Shown here piece by piece: positions 33,222-39,891 of a stretch of 39,891 nt of DNA (positions are counted from its first letter, which is position 1; each line of letters begins with the position of its first letter). Source of the stretch: Heyndrickxia camelliae. Its GTDB lineage: Bacteria; Bacillota; Bacilli; Bacillales; Bacillaceae_C. The notes beneath the pieces were generated by a model. That model was not told the origin of the DNA. It did not search any database and was given only the letters and a program-made list of their open reading frames with translations. Location of the stretch: NCBI RefSeq assembly GCF_002844575.1, contig NZ_PIQO01000019.1, positions 1 to 39,891 of the forward strand, read 5' to 3'. The translations under genes and the position numbers were made by a program.

Positions 33222-33779
33222 ATGAATCGTTGCGGATGGGTGAATCAGGATCCAATTTATTTAGATTATCACGATCATGAATGGGGAGTTCCAGTGTATG
33301 ATGATCGGTTGCTGTTCGAACTTTTAAATTTGGAAGGAGCACAAGCGGGTCTAAGCTGGTATACGATATTAAAGAAAAGAGATAATTACCGAAAGGCTTT
33401 TGACAATTTTAAAGCAGAAAAAATCATTAATTATGATGAAAAAAAGATAGACGAGCTTTTACATAATGAAGGGATTGTCAGAAATAAGCTTAAAATTAAT
33501 GCCGTCATTACAAACGCCAAAGCATTTTTAAAAGTTGTCGAAGATTTCGGCTCATTCCGCGATTACATATGGTCTTTCGTTAATGGCAAACCGATTCAAA
33601 ATCATTTCAAGGACCTAAGTGAAGTACCTGTAACAACAGAGATTAGCGATAAAATGAGCAAAGAGTTAAAGAAGCGAGGATTTAAATTTGTTGGTCCCAC
33701 AATCTGCTATTCCTTTATGCAAGCTGCGGGACTTGTTAATGATCATATTATGACATGTGACTGTTATAAAAGGAGATAA
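33222..33779 (+). CDS. tag: DNA-3-methyladenine glycosylase I
   Basis: Tag removes 3-methyladenine from alkylated DNA (HhH-like fold). With the start at ATG 33222 (GGAGGGGG ends 7 nt upstream) the protein has 185 residues. The structural zinc ligands fall at the positions known for the family: Cys4 (MNRCGW), His17 (YHDHEWG), His175 and Cys179 (HIMTCDC). Glu38 in LNLEGAQAGLSW is the base-recognition residue. In the other in-frame start (33216) the ribosome binding site would be too close. It is the second gene of a two-gene unit with yqxD and is followed by a terminator. Confidence 0.95.
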   Translation: MNRCGWVNQDPIYLDYHDHEWGVPVYDDRLLFELLNLEGAQAGLSWYTILKKRDNYRKAFDNFKAEKIINYDEKKIDELLHNEGIVRNKLKINAVITNAKAFLKVVEDFGSFRDYIWSFVNGKPIQNHFKDLSEVPVTTEISDKMSKELKKRGFKFVGPTICYSFMQAAGLVNDHIMTCDCYKRR

Positions 33780-33783
33780 ATGG

Positions 33784-33808
33784 AAAAGGACTCTTTTAGT
33801 CCTTTTTT
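33784..33808 (+). terminator. Terminator of the yqxD-tag operon
   Basis: AAAAGGACT pairs with AGTCCTTTT across a 5-nt loop, with TTTTTT at the end. The convergent DUF5694 gene ends directly beyond it, and the stem's A-run could serve the minus strand as well. Confidence 0.85.
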
Positions 33809-33810
33809 CA

Positions 33811-34560
33811 TTAATAAAGGTATTTTTCAACTTCTTCTAGCTCAAACATGCCGCTTTCATTAATAAAATTAGATAAAATTTCAACATGTGCCGCTCCAAC
33901 GATGAGCAAGATACGTTCATTTGGACTTTCAGCAAGATCAGCAAGATTAGAAAACATGATTAAATTTCGCTGATACCACCAAATTAACCAATCCATACCC
34001 ACATACTCTTCTGCTTCCTTGATTCTTGCAATATTAATATTTAGTGTATGATGCTGTTTGATTTCTGCTTTTTCATTATATTCACCATACATTTCTAAAA
34101 TTGTTTTATAGTCCGAATCTGTTTGAGCAACTTGTTTATGAAGCCAACCAAAAAGAGAATCGAATAATTCTGGCTGATGTTCCTTTGCCCACTCATAAAC
34201 ATCCCCGAAACCTTTCTTCCCAACACCTTGCTCCATCCAGTCAATACAGTAAATTTCCTTATGATTCATTTCGGATGCAATTCGAAAACCTAGTTGATAG
34301 ACTTCGTTAACCGATAATTCTAGATTGCCATCTATATATTGTTTAAACTCCTTATTTAATGAATCTTGCTGCTTTTTTTCCACTTCCACTGCAAGTTTGG
34401 TTGGATGGAACTTTTTCAAACGCTCCACAACTTCCTTTATCTCCTCTTGTCGTGTTTCGGATAAAAGATTATCCACTTCCGTTTGAAATAAGTCCGTTGT
34501 TTGTCCCATATGAAAAGTTCCCACTATTAAAAGTGTAGGTTTTCGATTTTTTGTATTCAT
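33811..34560 (-). CDS. DUF5694 family protein (TraB/TIKI-like)
   Basis: This 249-residue protein has the landmarks LLIVGTFHMG at the start, PTKLAVEVEKKQQD (about 52-65), and LLIVGAAHVEIL near the C-terminus. Paired G-x-x-H motifs with a conserved Glu are typical of the TraB/TIKI/erythromycin-esterase-like hydrolase group, in which these residues hold a metal site. DUF5694 proteins have no confirmed activity. There is no signal peptide, so it is cytoplasmic. The ATG at 34560 follows AGGTGGGAAAACG, a reasonable ribosome binding site. It is a single gene, convergent with tag. The bases from 34561 to 34820 hold only a few short frames with no support. Confidence 0.8.
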   Translation of the reverse strand: MNTKNRKPTLLIVGTFHMGQTTDLFQTEVDNLLSETRQEEIKEVVERLKKFHPTKLAVEVEKKQQDSLNKEFKQYIDGNLELSVNEVYQLGFRIASEMNHKEIYCIDWMEQGVGKKGFGDVYEWAKEHQPELFDSLFGWLHKQVAQTDSDYKTILEMYGEYNEKAEIKQHHTLNINIARIKEAEEYVGMDWLIWWYQRNLIMFSNLADLAESPNERILLIVGAAHVEILSNFINESGMFELEEVEKYLY

Positions 34561-34820
34561 CGTTTTCCCACCTTTTTATATATTTTATTAATACCAATTC
34601 TATAAACTCGGGAAAATACCTTTTTTCGAAGTAGGATCAAAATGAAGTAAGGAGGATAAAGAATTTAAAAAATATGTTGCAGCGTCTGGATCAAAGTATT
34701 GGGAAACCAGAAAAAGGACAAGCACAACCCGCCGTTAATTAGATAAAATGAATTTTAAAGTTGTCTAAACGTTTTCTCAATTGCCATCTTTGCCCCATAC
34801 AGCTAAATATTCGTTAAATC

Positions 34821-35582
34821 CTATTTTTTTCTGCAAACATACACCATTTCGTAACTGTCACTCGTTATCGGTTCTTCCTTCCAATTTTTATAAACATCGA
34901 TTATTTCGAAGCCATTTTCCGTTAGTAATCTTTCCATTTCTTTCGGAAACACATACCGTAACTTGATATTGGTTCTTTTTTCGTCAATAACTTCCCCTTT
35001 TTCATTCATAAATTTCCTTATCGTAATATAATGTTGAATCTGATCAAGAGCATCATAACGGCTTATTGTATATACATCTACTTTTATCTGGTTTTCTTGA
35101 AACGACCTCCAGTACTCTTCTGTACTTGGTTGCAATAATTCCTCATAGCTTGGAAATCTTGTCCCGAAGATAAAAATCCCATTTGGTTTTAACTGTTTGT
35201 TCACCGAAGTGAGCAGTTTGTCTTGATCCTCATTCGTTAGAAAATGTTGAAACGAATTGCCGACCATATACATAAATTCGCTTTGTACGTGCAAATCAAG
35301 ACTGGTACAATCCTGTTGAACCCATTTTATTGGCAAATGGAGATTTTTCGATTTCATGTTTGCTGCATCCAACATTCCTTTATGTATATCAACTCCAATC
35401 ATCTCATACCCTTTATCTGCAAGTGGAATGGTTGCCCTTCCTGTTCCGCACGCTAAATCTATAATTGGCCCAGCAGATTTAGAGGCCCATTTTAACAAGA
35501 AAGGTATTTCATCTGTAAAAGCTTCATTTTCCTTATCATATAAAATAGGATCCTCGTATTCCTGAAAATTATCTTTATCCAT
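34821..35582 (-). CDS. Class I SAM-dependent methyltransferase
   Basis: This 253-residue methyltransferase has motif I IIDLACGTGRATIPLA at about 40-55, motif II acidic residue in MIGVDIHKGML, and post-motif IKWVQQDCTSLDL. It opens with EDPILYDKENEAF, as in small-molecule methyltransferases of Bacillaceae that act on unknown metabolites. The substrate cannot be predicted. It begins 14 bp after the AadA-like nucleotidyltransferase gene on the same strand, so the two are one operon. The pairing might point to antibiotic modification, but methyltransferases of this class are common and the link is only contextual. The start has AGGAGG upstream. Confidence 0.88.
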   Translation of the reverse strand: MDKDNFQEYEDPILYDKENEAFTDEIPFLLKWASKSAGPIIDLACGTGRATIPLADKGYEMIGVDIHKGMLDAANMKSKNLHLPIKWVQQDCTSLDLHVQSEFMYMVGNSFQHFLTNEDQDKLLTSVNKQLKPNGIFIFGTRFPSYEELLQPSTEEYWRSFQENQIKVDVYTISRYDALDQIQHYITIRKFMNEKGEVIDEKRTNIKLRYVFPKEMERLLTENGFEIIDVYKNWKEEPITSDSYEMVYVCRKK

Positions 35583-35596
35583 TAAGTTTTCTCCTC

Positions 35597-36340
35597 CTAT
35601 CGATTTAAATGTATTGCTTCAGTCATGTATTTCACAAACTCCCTTAATTGTTCCGGATTCCAATCGATTGGAATACTGGGTTTAGAATATTGCGACAAAC
35701 TTGCCTTTACCAATTCTTTAAAGGACTCTGGAACGTTCATCAATCCCCATTCTCCTCCTTCTTTTTTCGAGGAAATAATCCCTTCTCTCATATAGAGTAG
35801 GATCCTACAAAGATTTAATATGTAATATACTGGATGGTGGACGATATCCTCCGCAGCATTTTCGACATCAAATAGAATAGACTGTCGATAGTATTTTCGA
35901 TCAATTGGCTGAAAAACCTCATGAATTGGAGCACCGTATATACATTTCCCTCTTTCATATGTCACAACAATATGTGCAGCTAAATCCGGGTCTACCGAAT
36001 CTCCACAGAGGTAATATTCATCCTCTAAATATCTCTCCCTATGCATTTGGGAATAATGGAGTTCAAATGGTGTTGGATAACGGAACATTCGTAACTCTTT
36101 TTCTAATAAAATACTCATTTCCAGTTTATATTCACGTAGCTTCAAAATATCGTCGATTATTTTTTTCTTTTGCTGGATCGTTAACTTTTCGCTTACTATG
36201 ATTAAGACATCAACATCACTTTTTTCCGATTGAAAACACCCCATTGCCAACGAACCGTGCAGGTAGACTCCTATTAGATTACTCCCTAGGTGATACGTAA
36301 ATAAAGAGCATACTTTTTTCAAGAACTTTTCAATGGACAT
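35597..36340 (-). CDS. AadA-like nucleotidyltransferase (DUF4111)
   Basis: The 247-residue protein has an N-terminal nucleotidyltransferase domain with GVYLHGSLAMGCF followed by SEKSDVDVLIIV: the G-S and D-x-D of the Pol-beta-like catalytic centre (about residues 27-48). The C-terminal helical domain is of the DUF4111 type found in aminoglycoside adenylyltransferases AadA/ANT(9), with NLCRILLYMREGIISSKKEG at about 180-200, where AadA has a conserved Lys. This makes it a chromosomal homologue of spectinomycin/streptomycin adenylyltransferases. Whether it confers resistance cannot be told from sequence. It starts the operon with the methyltransferase. Confidence 0.85.
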   Translation of the reverse strand: MSIEKFLKKVCSLFTYHLGSNLIGVYLHGSLAMGCFQSEKSDVDVLIIVSEKLTIQQKKKIIDDILKLREYKLEMSILLEKELRMFRYPTPFELHYSQMHRERYLEDEYYLCGDSVDPDLAAHIVVTYERGKCIYGAPIHEVFQPIDRKYYRQSILFDVENAAEDIVHHPVYYILNLCRILLYMREGIISSKKEGGEWGLMNVPESFKELVKASLSQYSKPSIPIDWNPEQLREFVKYMTEAIHLNR

Positions 36341-36366
36341 ATATCCCTACCCCTTTTTATAGAACA

Positions 36367-36392
36367 AATGATGGCTCACAAAAGCCATCATT
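36367..36392 (-). terminator. Terminator of the MBL-fold gene
   Basis: AATGATGGCT and AGCCATCATT form a perfect 10-bp stem with a 6-nt loop; on the minus strand it is followed by a modest TTGTTCT. It starts 7 bp past the gene's stop codon. Confidence 0.6.
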
Positions 36393-36398
36393 CACACG

Positions 36399-37118
36399 TT
36401 ACTTGCTTTTTACGATGTTCTCAATCTGTTCGTTTACATTCTCATTTGTATAACCGCCATGATAGCAAATAACCGATTCAATATCATAGTCCAGGAATCT
36501 TTCTAATGACTTTAAAGCAGTGTCCATGTCAGGTGTATTCTTTGGAACCGGACCATGTAAAGTGCCATTTCCTATCACCATGGCATCCCCCGTGATAAGG
36601 GTTTTGCTTTCTTGTAAATATAGGCTTATATGGCCAGGTGTATGACCCGGTGTAAAAATCACTTCAATTCCTCCGCAATCTGGAAGCACTTGTCCATCTT
36701 CTAACAGATAATCAACTGGTGCTTTTGGAGGATTCAAATATAAAGCTTTCATTGGTTCAGGAATGGATTCCCATGCTTCTTTGCTTAGTTTATTAGGATC
36801 TGCTTTGATCATATGTTTCTCGCCTTCAATATAAGGCTTATCTTCTTTATGAGCATATACATCGATTTTCCAGTCGCATTCTTGTAGAATCTCTGGTAAA
36901 CTTCCGATATGGTCAATGTCTTGGTGTGTTAAAATAATGGCTTTTAACTTTTCAAATGGAACCCCGGCATTTTCAAACGCGGCTTGAAGTGCCTTTACCT
37001 GTCCAGGCATGCCTGTGTCGACTAATATTGCCTTCTGATCATCCCATATTAAAGCAGGGTTGATTTGAAAGCCCTGGATATTTAATTCAATCATTTCCAC
37101 ATTCTTTGCTACTTTCAT
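36399..37118 (-). CDS. MBL-fold metallo-hydrolase
   Basis: This metallo-beta-lactamase-fold hydrolase (239 aa from the ATG at 37118) has the motif ILTHQDIDHIGSL at about 69-81, i.e. H-x-D-x-D-H with Asp where many family members have His. It also has TPGHTPGHISLYL near 158-170, the conserved Asp in LITGDAMVIG, and the C-terminal ICYHGGY. The THQDIDHIG variant is common in Bacillus members. The enzymes cover glyoxalase II-like and other thioester or lactone hydrolases, and the substrate is open. AAGGAGG lies 8 nt before the chosen ATG; the longer frame adds eight residues encoding that site. It is single, divergent from the CAP-domain gene. Confidence 0.9.
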   Translation of the reverse strand: MKVAKNVEMIELNIQGFQINPALIWDDQKAILVDTGMPGQVKALQAAFENAGVPFEKLKAIILTHQDIDHIGSLPEILQECDWKIDVYAHKEDKPYIEGEKHMIKADPNKLSKEAWESIPEPMKALYLNPPKAPVDYLLEDGQVLPDCGGIEVIFTPGHTPGHISLYLQESKTLITGDAMVIGNGTLHGPVPKNTPDMDTALKSLERFLDYDIESVICYHGGYTNENVNEQIENIVKSK

Positions 37119-37336
37119 ACATTTTTCCTCCTTAGGCAACATTACTTAAATTTTCCATAAAAAAATGGTTCCAAATTAAAGTTTAAACCGTATACTTTAT
37201 GTAGTTCACCTAAATATTCTATCATATCTGCATAAAATCCTTTCTTATTTGCTCTCTAAAAATGGAAAATAAGATACGACTATGATTATATATTCACTAG
37301 ATTGGCTATAATTTTAATAGAAAGGGAGGAAAAGAT

Positions 37337-38452
37337 ATGGCTCGGTTCCTTATGCTTGTTATTTGTGTTGTATTAGTTGTTTTTTCCTGGCCAACTATTA
37401 AAGACTTTTTACATAAAAAGGATTATCAGGAGAGTATTCATTCTTTGCAGTCTAAAATAAATGATTTAAAACATAATGCAACTATTATAGCTGGTTCGAA
37501 TAAGGTACATCATTTGTTAGATCAACTTCGTTCGGATAATAGTAATCAGCCAAAAGCCGAAACAAAATCCGAAAAAATTTCATTAGAAACTCCAACTAAA
37601 CATATCTTTTCTGTCAATAATATAGAACTAGGTAACACAAAATCATATGTAGAGCGTCGTGTCGGAGCGCCAAAACGTTCCACACTTAATGAGTATGGAG
37701 TTAACTGGACGGAATATCATCATCGGTATCAGCAATTTTTTATGGCAATGTACAACAAAAAGAATCAGGTGATCGGTTTATACACGAATCAAAATTTGAT
37801 TTCTTCCACTAATGGCATTAAAATCGGCACCCCGAAACAAACCGTACGTGAAAAGCTAGGCACCCCTTTGACTGGAATTCAAAAAGGGTTCACCATTTAT
37901 CAATTTGATAAAAAAAGTGATTATGATGTGTTTTTGGTCGATGATACATACGTAACGATTTTTTACGATAAGTTTCAGCAAAATAGGGTAACAGCGATAC
38001 AATTGATTAACAAGAACGTGGAACAAGAGAAAAAAGGGTTTTATACGAAAGCAAGCACCGCATTAAAAACAGGGTTTGAATATCAATTATTTGATTTAAC
38101 CAATGCTTCGCGAGTAATGCATCATCTGCCCATCTTATCATGGGATCAGCATGTACAAATTACAGCGCGTAACCACAGTAAAGATATGGCCGTACATGAT
38201 TATTTTGATCACAATAATTTAAAGGGACAATCTCCATTTGATCGTATGCAGCAAGATCATATTGTATTTCTTCTAGCCGGAGAAAATATTGCGTACGGCC
38301 AACTTAGTAGTATTTTTGCCCATGAAGGATTAATGAATTCACTTGGACACCGCGAAAATATCCTGCGCAAAGATTATCAATATCTAGGAGTAGGAGTTGC
38401 CTTTAACCAACAAGAACAACCATTTTATACCGAAGATTTTTACGCAAAATAA
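37337..38452 (+). CDS. CAP domain protein with CAP-associated N-domain (YlbC type)
   Basis: The 371-residue protein has an N-terminal membrane segment (about 3-18: FLMLVICVVLVVFSW) that may be an uncleaved anchor, followed by a helical spacer to about 80. A CAP-associated domain (SVNNIELGNTKSYVERRVGAPKRS, then a second related repeat with IGTPKQTVREKLGTPL) covers about 90-215. The CAP/SCP domain (about 245-365) contains NASRVMHHLPILSWD, HSKDMAVHDYFDHNN, AGENIAYGQ and LGHRENIL, with the His/Glu cavity residues intact. It is the arrangement of B. subtilis YlbC. It acts at the cell surface, and the exact role is unknown. GGGAGG lies just upstream of the ATG. Confidence 0.9.
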   Translation: MARFLMLVICVVLVVFSWPTIKDFLHKKDYQESIHSLQSKINDLKHNATIIAGSNKVHHLLDQLRSDNSNQPKAETKSEKISLETPTKHIFSVNNIELGNTKSYVERRVGAPKRSTLNEYGVNWTEYHHRYQQFFMAMYNKKNQVIGLYTNQNLISSTNGIKIGTPKQTVREKLGTPLTGIQKGFTIYQFDKKSDYDVFLVDDTYVTIFYDKFQQNRVTAIQLINKNVEQEKKGFYTKASTALKTGFEYQLFDLTNASRVMHHLPILSWDQHVQITARNHSKDMAVHDYFDHNNLKGQSPFDRMQQDHIVFLLAGENIAYGQLSSIFAHEGLMNSLGHRENILRKDYQYLGVGVAFNQQEQPFYTEDFYAK

Positions 38453-38538
38453 TGTTGGGGATGGATGGAAGAATGCTTGTTAGGAAATAGTAAGAATGAG
38501 CGAGTTTTTGCTCAAAAATTCGTCGGGAGTGATGTATC

Positions 38539-38733
38539 ATGGCTAGAAACAAACTGTTGGTTCCTGGTGCAGATAATGTTCTGAATCAGATGAAAGAAGA
38601 AATTGCCAATGAGTTTGGAGTTCAACTTGGTGCAGATACGACCGCTCGAGCTAACGGTTCAGTCGGCGGCGAAATGACCAAACGTTTGATTGCTTACGCT
38701 GAACAATCATTAAGAAATCAACAAGGTCAATAA
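38539..38733 (+). CDS. Alpha/beta-type small acid-soluble spore protein
   Basis: This 64-residue SASP binds and protects DNA in the dormant spore. The conserved blocks are [31 protein letters not shown], written here as its two parts: [14 protein letters not shown] holds the GPR protease site after Glu, and [15 protein letters not shown] joins the two helices. The C-terminal [12 protein letters not shown] completes the fold. GGGAGTG lies upstream of the ATG. Expression should be in the forespore under SigG, but I could not fix a convincing promoter. A very strong terminator follows, and hairpin array 3 begins about 45 bp after it. Confidence 0.97.
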   Translation: MARNKLLVPGADNVLNQMKEEIANEFGVQLGADTTARANGSVGGEMTKRLIAYAEQSLRNQQGQ

Positions 38734-38751
38734 TCCTGTGATTTCTAATGA

Positions 38752-38788
38752 AAAGGGTGTCCTGACAAAATCAGGACACCCTTTGTTT
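38752..38788 (+). terminator. Terminator of the SASP gene
   Basis: AAAGGGTGTCCTGA at 38752-38765 pairs perfectly with TCAGGACACCCTTT at 38771-38784 across CAAAA, with a short T-rich tail. The stem has 14 bp. Confidence 0.92.
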
Positions 38789-38830
38789 ATATTATTAAGG
38801 CGAACGTAACTAAATTAGGTTGGAGCTTGT

Positions 38831-39838
38831 TTATTTTTGTAATGTTATAAAGACCAAGTGAACCTAGTTTTTCCCTTGTGTTGGTCTTTTATGGCCTTAT
38901 AAAGACCATTAAGATCTAGTTTTTAACTTGTGTTGGTCTTTTGTAGCCTTAATAAAGACCATTTGGACCTGGTTTTTCCCTTGTGTTGGTCTTTTGTGGC
39001 CTTATAAAGACCATTTGGACCTGGTTTTTCCCTTGTGTTGGTCTTTTGTGGCCTTATAAAGACCATTTGGACCTGGTTTTTCCCTTGTGTTGGTCTTTTG
39101 TGGCCTTATAAAGACCATTTGGACCTGGTTTTTCCCTTGTGTTGGTCTTTTGTGGCCTTATAAAGACCATTTGGACCTGGTTTTTCCCTTGTGTTGGTCT
39201 TTTGTGGCCTTATAAAGACCATTTGGACCTGGTTTTTCCCTTGTGTTGGTCTTTTGTGGCCTTATAAAGACCATTTGGACCTGGTTTTTCCCTTGTGTTG
39301 GTCTTTTGTGGCCTTATAAAGACCATTTGGACCTGGTTTTTCCCTTGTGTTGGTCTTTTGTGGCCTTATAAAGACCATTTGGACCTGGTTTTTCCCTTGT
39401 GTTGGTCTTTTGTGGCCTTATAAAGACCATTTGGACCTGGTTTTTCCCTTGTGTTGGTCTTTTGTGGCCTTATAAAGACCATTTGGACCTGGTTTTTCCC
39501 TTGTGTTGGTCTTTTGTGGCCTTATAAAGACCATTTGGACCTGGTTTTTCCCTTGTGTTGGTCTTTTGTGGCCTTATAAAGACCATTTGGACCTGGTTTT
39601 TCCCTTGTGTTGGTCTTTTGTGGCCTTATAAAGACCATTTGGACCTGGTTTTTCCCTTGTGTTGGTCTTTTGTGGCCTTATAAAGACCATTTGGACCTGG
39701 TTTTTCCCTTGTGTTGGTCTTTTGTGGCCTTATAAAGACCAATGGGACCTGGTTTTTCCCTTGCGTTGGTCTTTTGTGGCCTTATAAAGACCATTTGGAC
39801 CTGGTTTTTCCCTTGTGTTGGTCTTTTAAAATCATTCT
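38831..39838. repeat. Tandem hairpin array 3, 52-bp period, 18 full units plus partial ends
   Basis: GGTCTTTT recurs at 38883, 38935, 38988 and then every 52 bp to 39820; only the second unit is 53 bp. In the same register as the other arrays, each unit has a left arm (TTGGTCTTTT), 9-nt loop, right arm (TAAAGACCAT) and a 23-nt linker ending in CCCTTGTG. Eight arm positions pair perfectly (TGGTCTTT with AAAGACCA). The 14 units from 38988 to 39715 are identical, while the first three and the last one (39716) have changes and the flanking units decay. The array follows the SASP gene and runs to near the window end. It is non-coding: the period shifts the frame. Confidence 0.96.
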
Positions 39839-39891
39839 GAAACCACCCTATACAATAAAGATAAAATATCCCAGAAAAGCCAGACATAACA

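Noticed and set aside
34680-34738. Short plus-strand frames near an AAGGAGG at about 34649-34656
   Set aside because: The ATG is about 18 nt from the AAGGAGG and gives only about 20 codons; a competing frame is no better. Possibly a remnant.
17912-39838. CRISPR arrays
   Set aside because: The 23-nt linkers between palindromic cores are conserved within each array instead of unique, the core is not constant in arrays 1 and 2, and no cas genes are present.
39678-39887. 69-codon minus-strand frame within array 3
   Set aside because: It is made almost entirely of the 52-bp repeat, whose length shifts the frame each unit; it has no ribosome binding site and no family similarity.

Overview
The window is low-GC Firmicute DNA, almost certainly from an endospore-forming member of the Bacillaceae. 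It carries an alpha/beta-type small acid-soluble spore protein, a YlbC-type CAP protein, the YhaO/YhaN repair pair, a YqxD-type protein, a YbbD/NagZ-type hexosaminidase, strong AGGAGG ribosome binding sites and TTG/GTG starts. It looks chromosomal: no phage, plasmid, IS element, tRNA or rRNA was seen. The genus cannot be named from the sequence alone.

Layout. 1-3.4 kb: a truncated CBO0543-like membrane protein, an unknown 108-aa gene, a DUF1259 protein, a lipoprotein, a decayed ORF and a glycine-rich small protein. 3.5-8.3 kb (minus): a sugar-import operon read oxidoreductase, substrate-binding lipoprotein, double ATPase, permease. 8.5-9.6 kb: a secreted or anchored thermonuclease. 10-15.4 kb: a patch with an unusual number of frameshifts (SDR oxidoreductase, GNAT acetyltransferase, MocR-type regulator) between intact DJ-1/PfpI, MarR and small membrane-protein genes. 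15.7-17.8 kb: a GH3 hexosaminidase with an Ig-like N-terminal domain. 18.5-23.7 kb: a divergent pyroglutamate module, with pxpB-pxpC-pxpA (5-oxoprolinase) on minus and DUF969-DUF979-pcp on plus. 24.5-31.8 kb: pncB, then the yhaO-yhaN operon. 31.9-38.7 kb: housekeeping and stress genes (2-deoxyribosyltransferase-like, YqxD/YaiI, Tag glycosylase, DUF5694, methyltransferase plus AadA-like nucleotidyltransferase, MBL hydrolase, CAP protein, SASP).

The most striking feature is non-coding. Three separate tandem arrays (about 17.9-18.45, 26.15-26.68 and 38.83-39.84 kb) have different sequences but the same 52-bp period and the same internal plan: a 10-nt arm, 9-nt loop, 10-nt complementary arm and 23-nt linker. 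Arm substitutions between and within arrays are often compensatory. One array has a homogenised core of 14 identical copies. All three lie in intergenic DNA just beyond the 3' end of a gene. I read them as one family of structured tandem repeats. I do not recognise it as a named element, but I could not search databases.

How genes work together: Pcp releases N-terminal pyroglutamate from peptides, PxpABC converts 5-oxoproline to glutamate with ATP, and the DUF969/DUF979 membrane pair is a plausible transporter for the same substrate. The Gfo/Idh/MocA dehydrogenase probably oxidises whatever sugar or polyol the adjacent ABC importer brings in. YhaO and YhaN form a nuclease/ATPase pair of the SbcD/SbcC (Mre11/Rad50) type.
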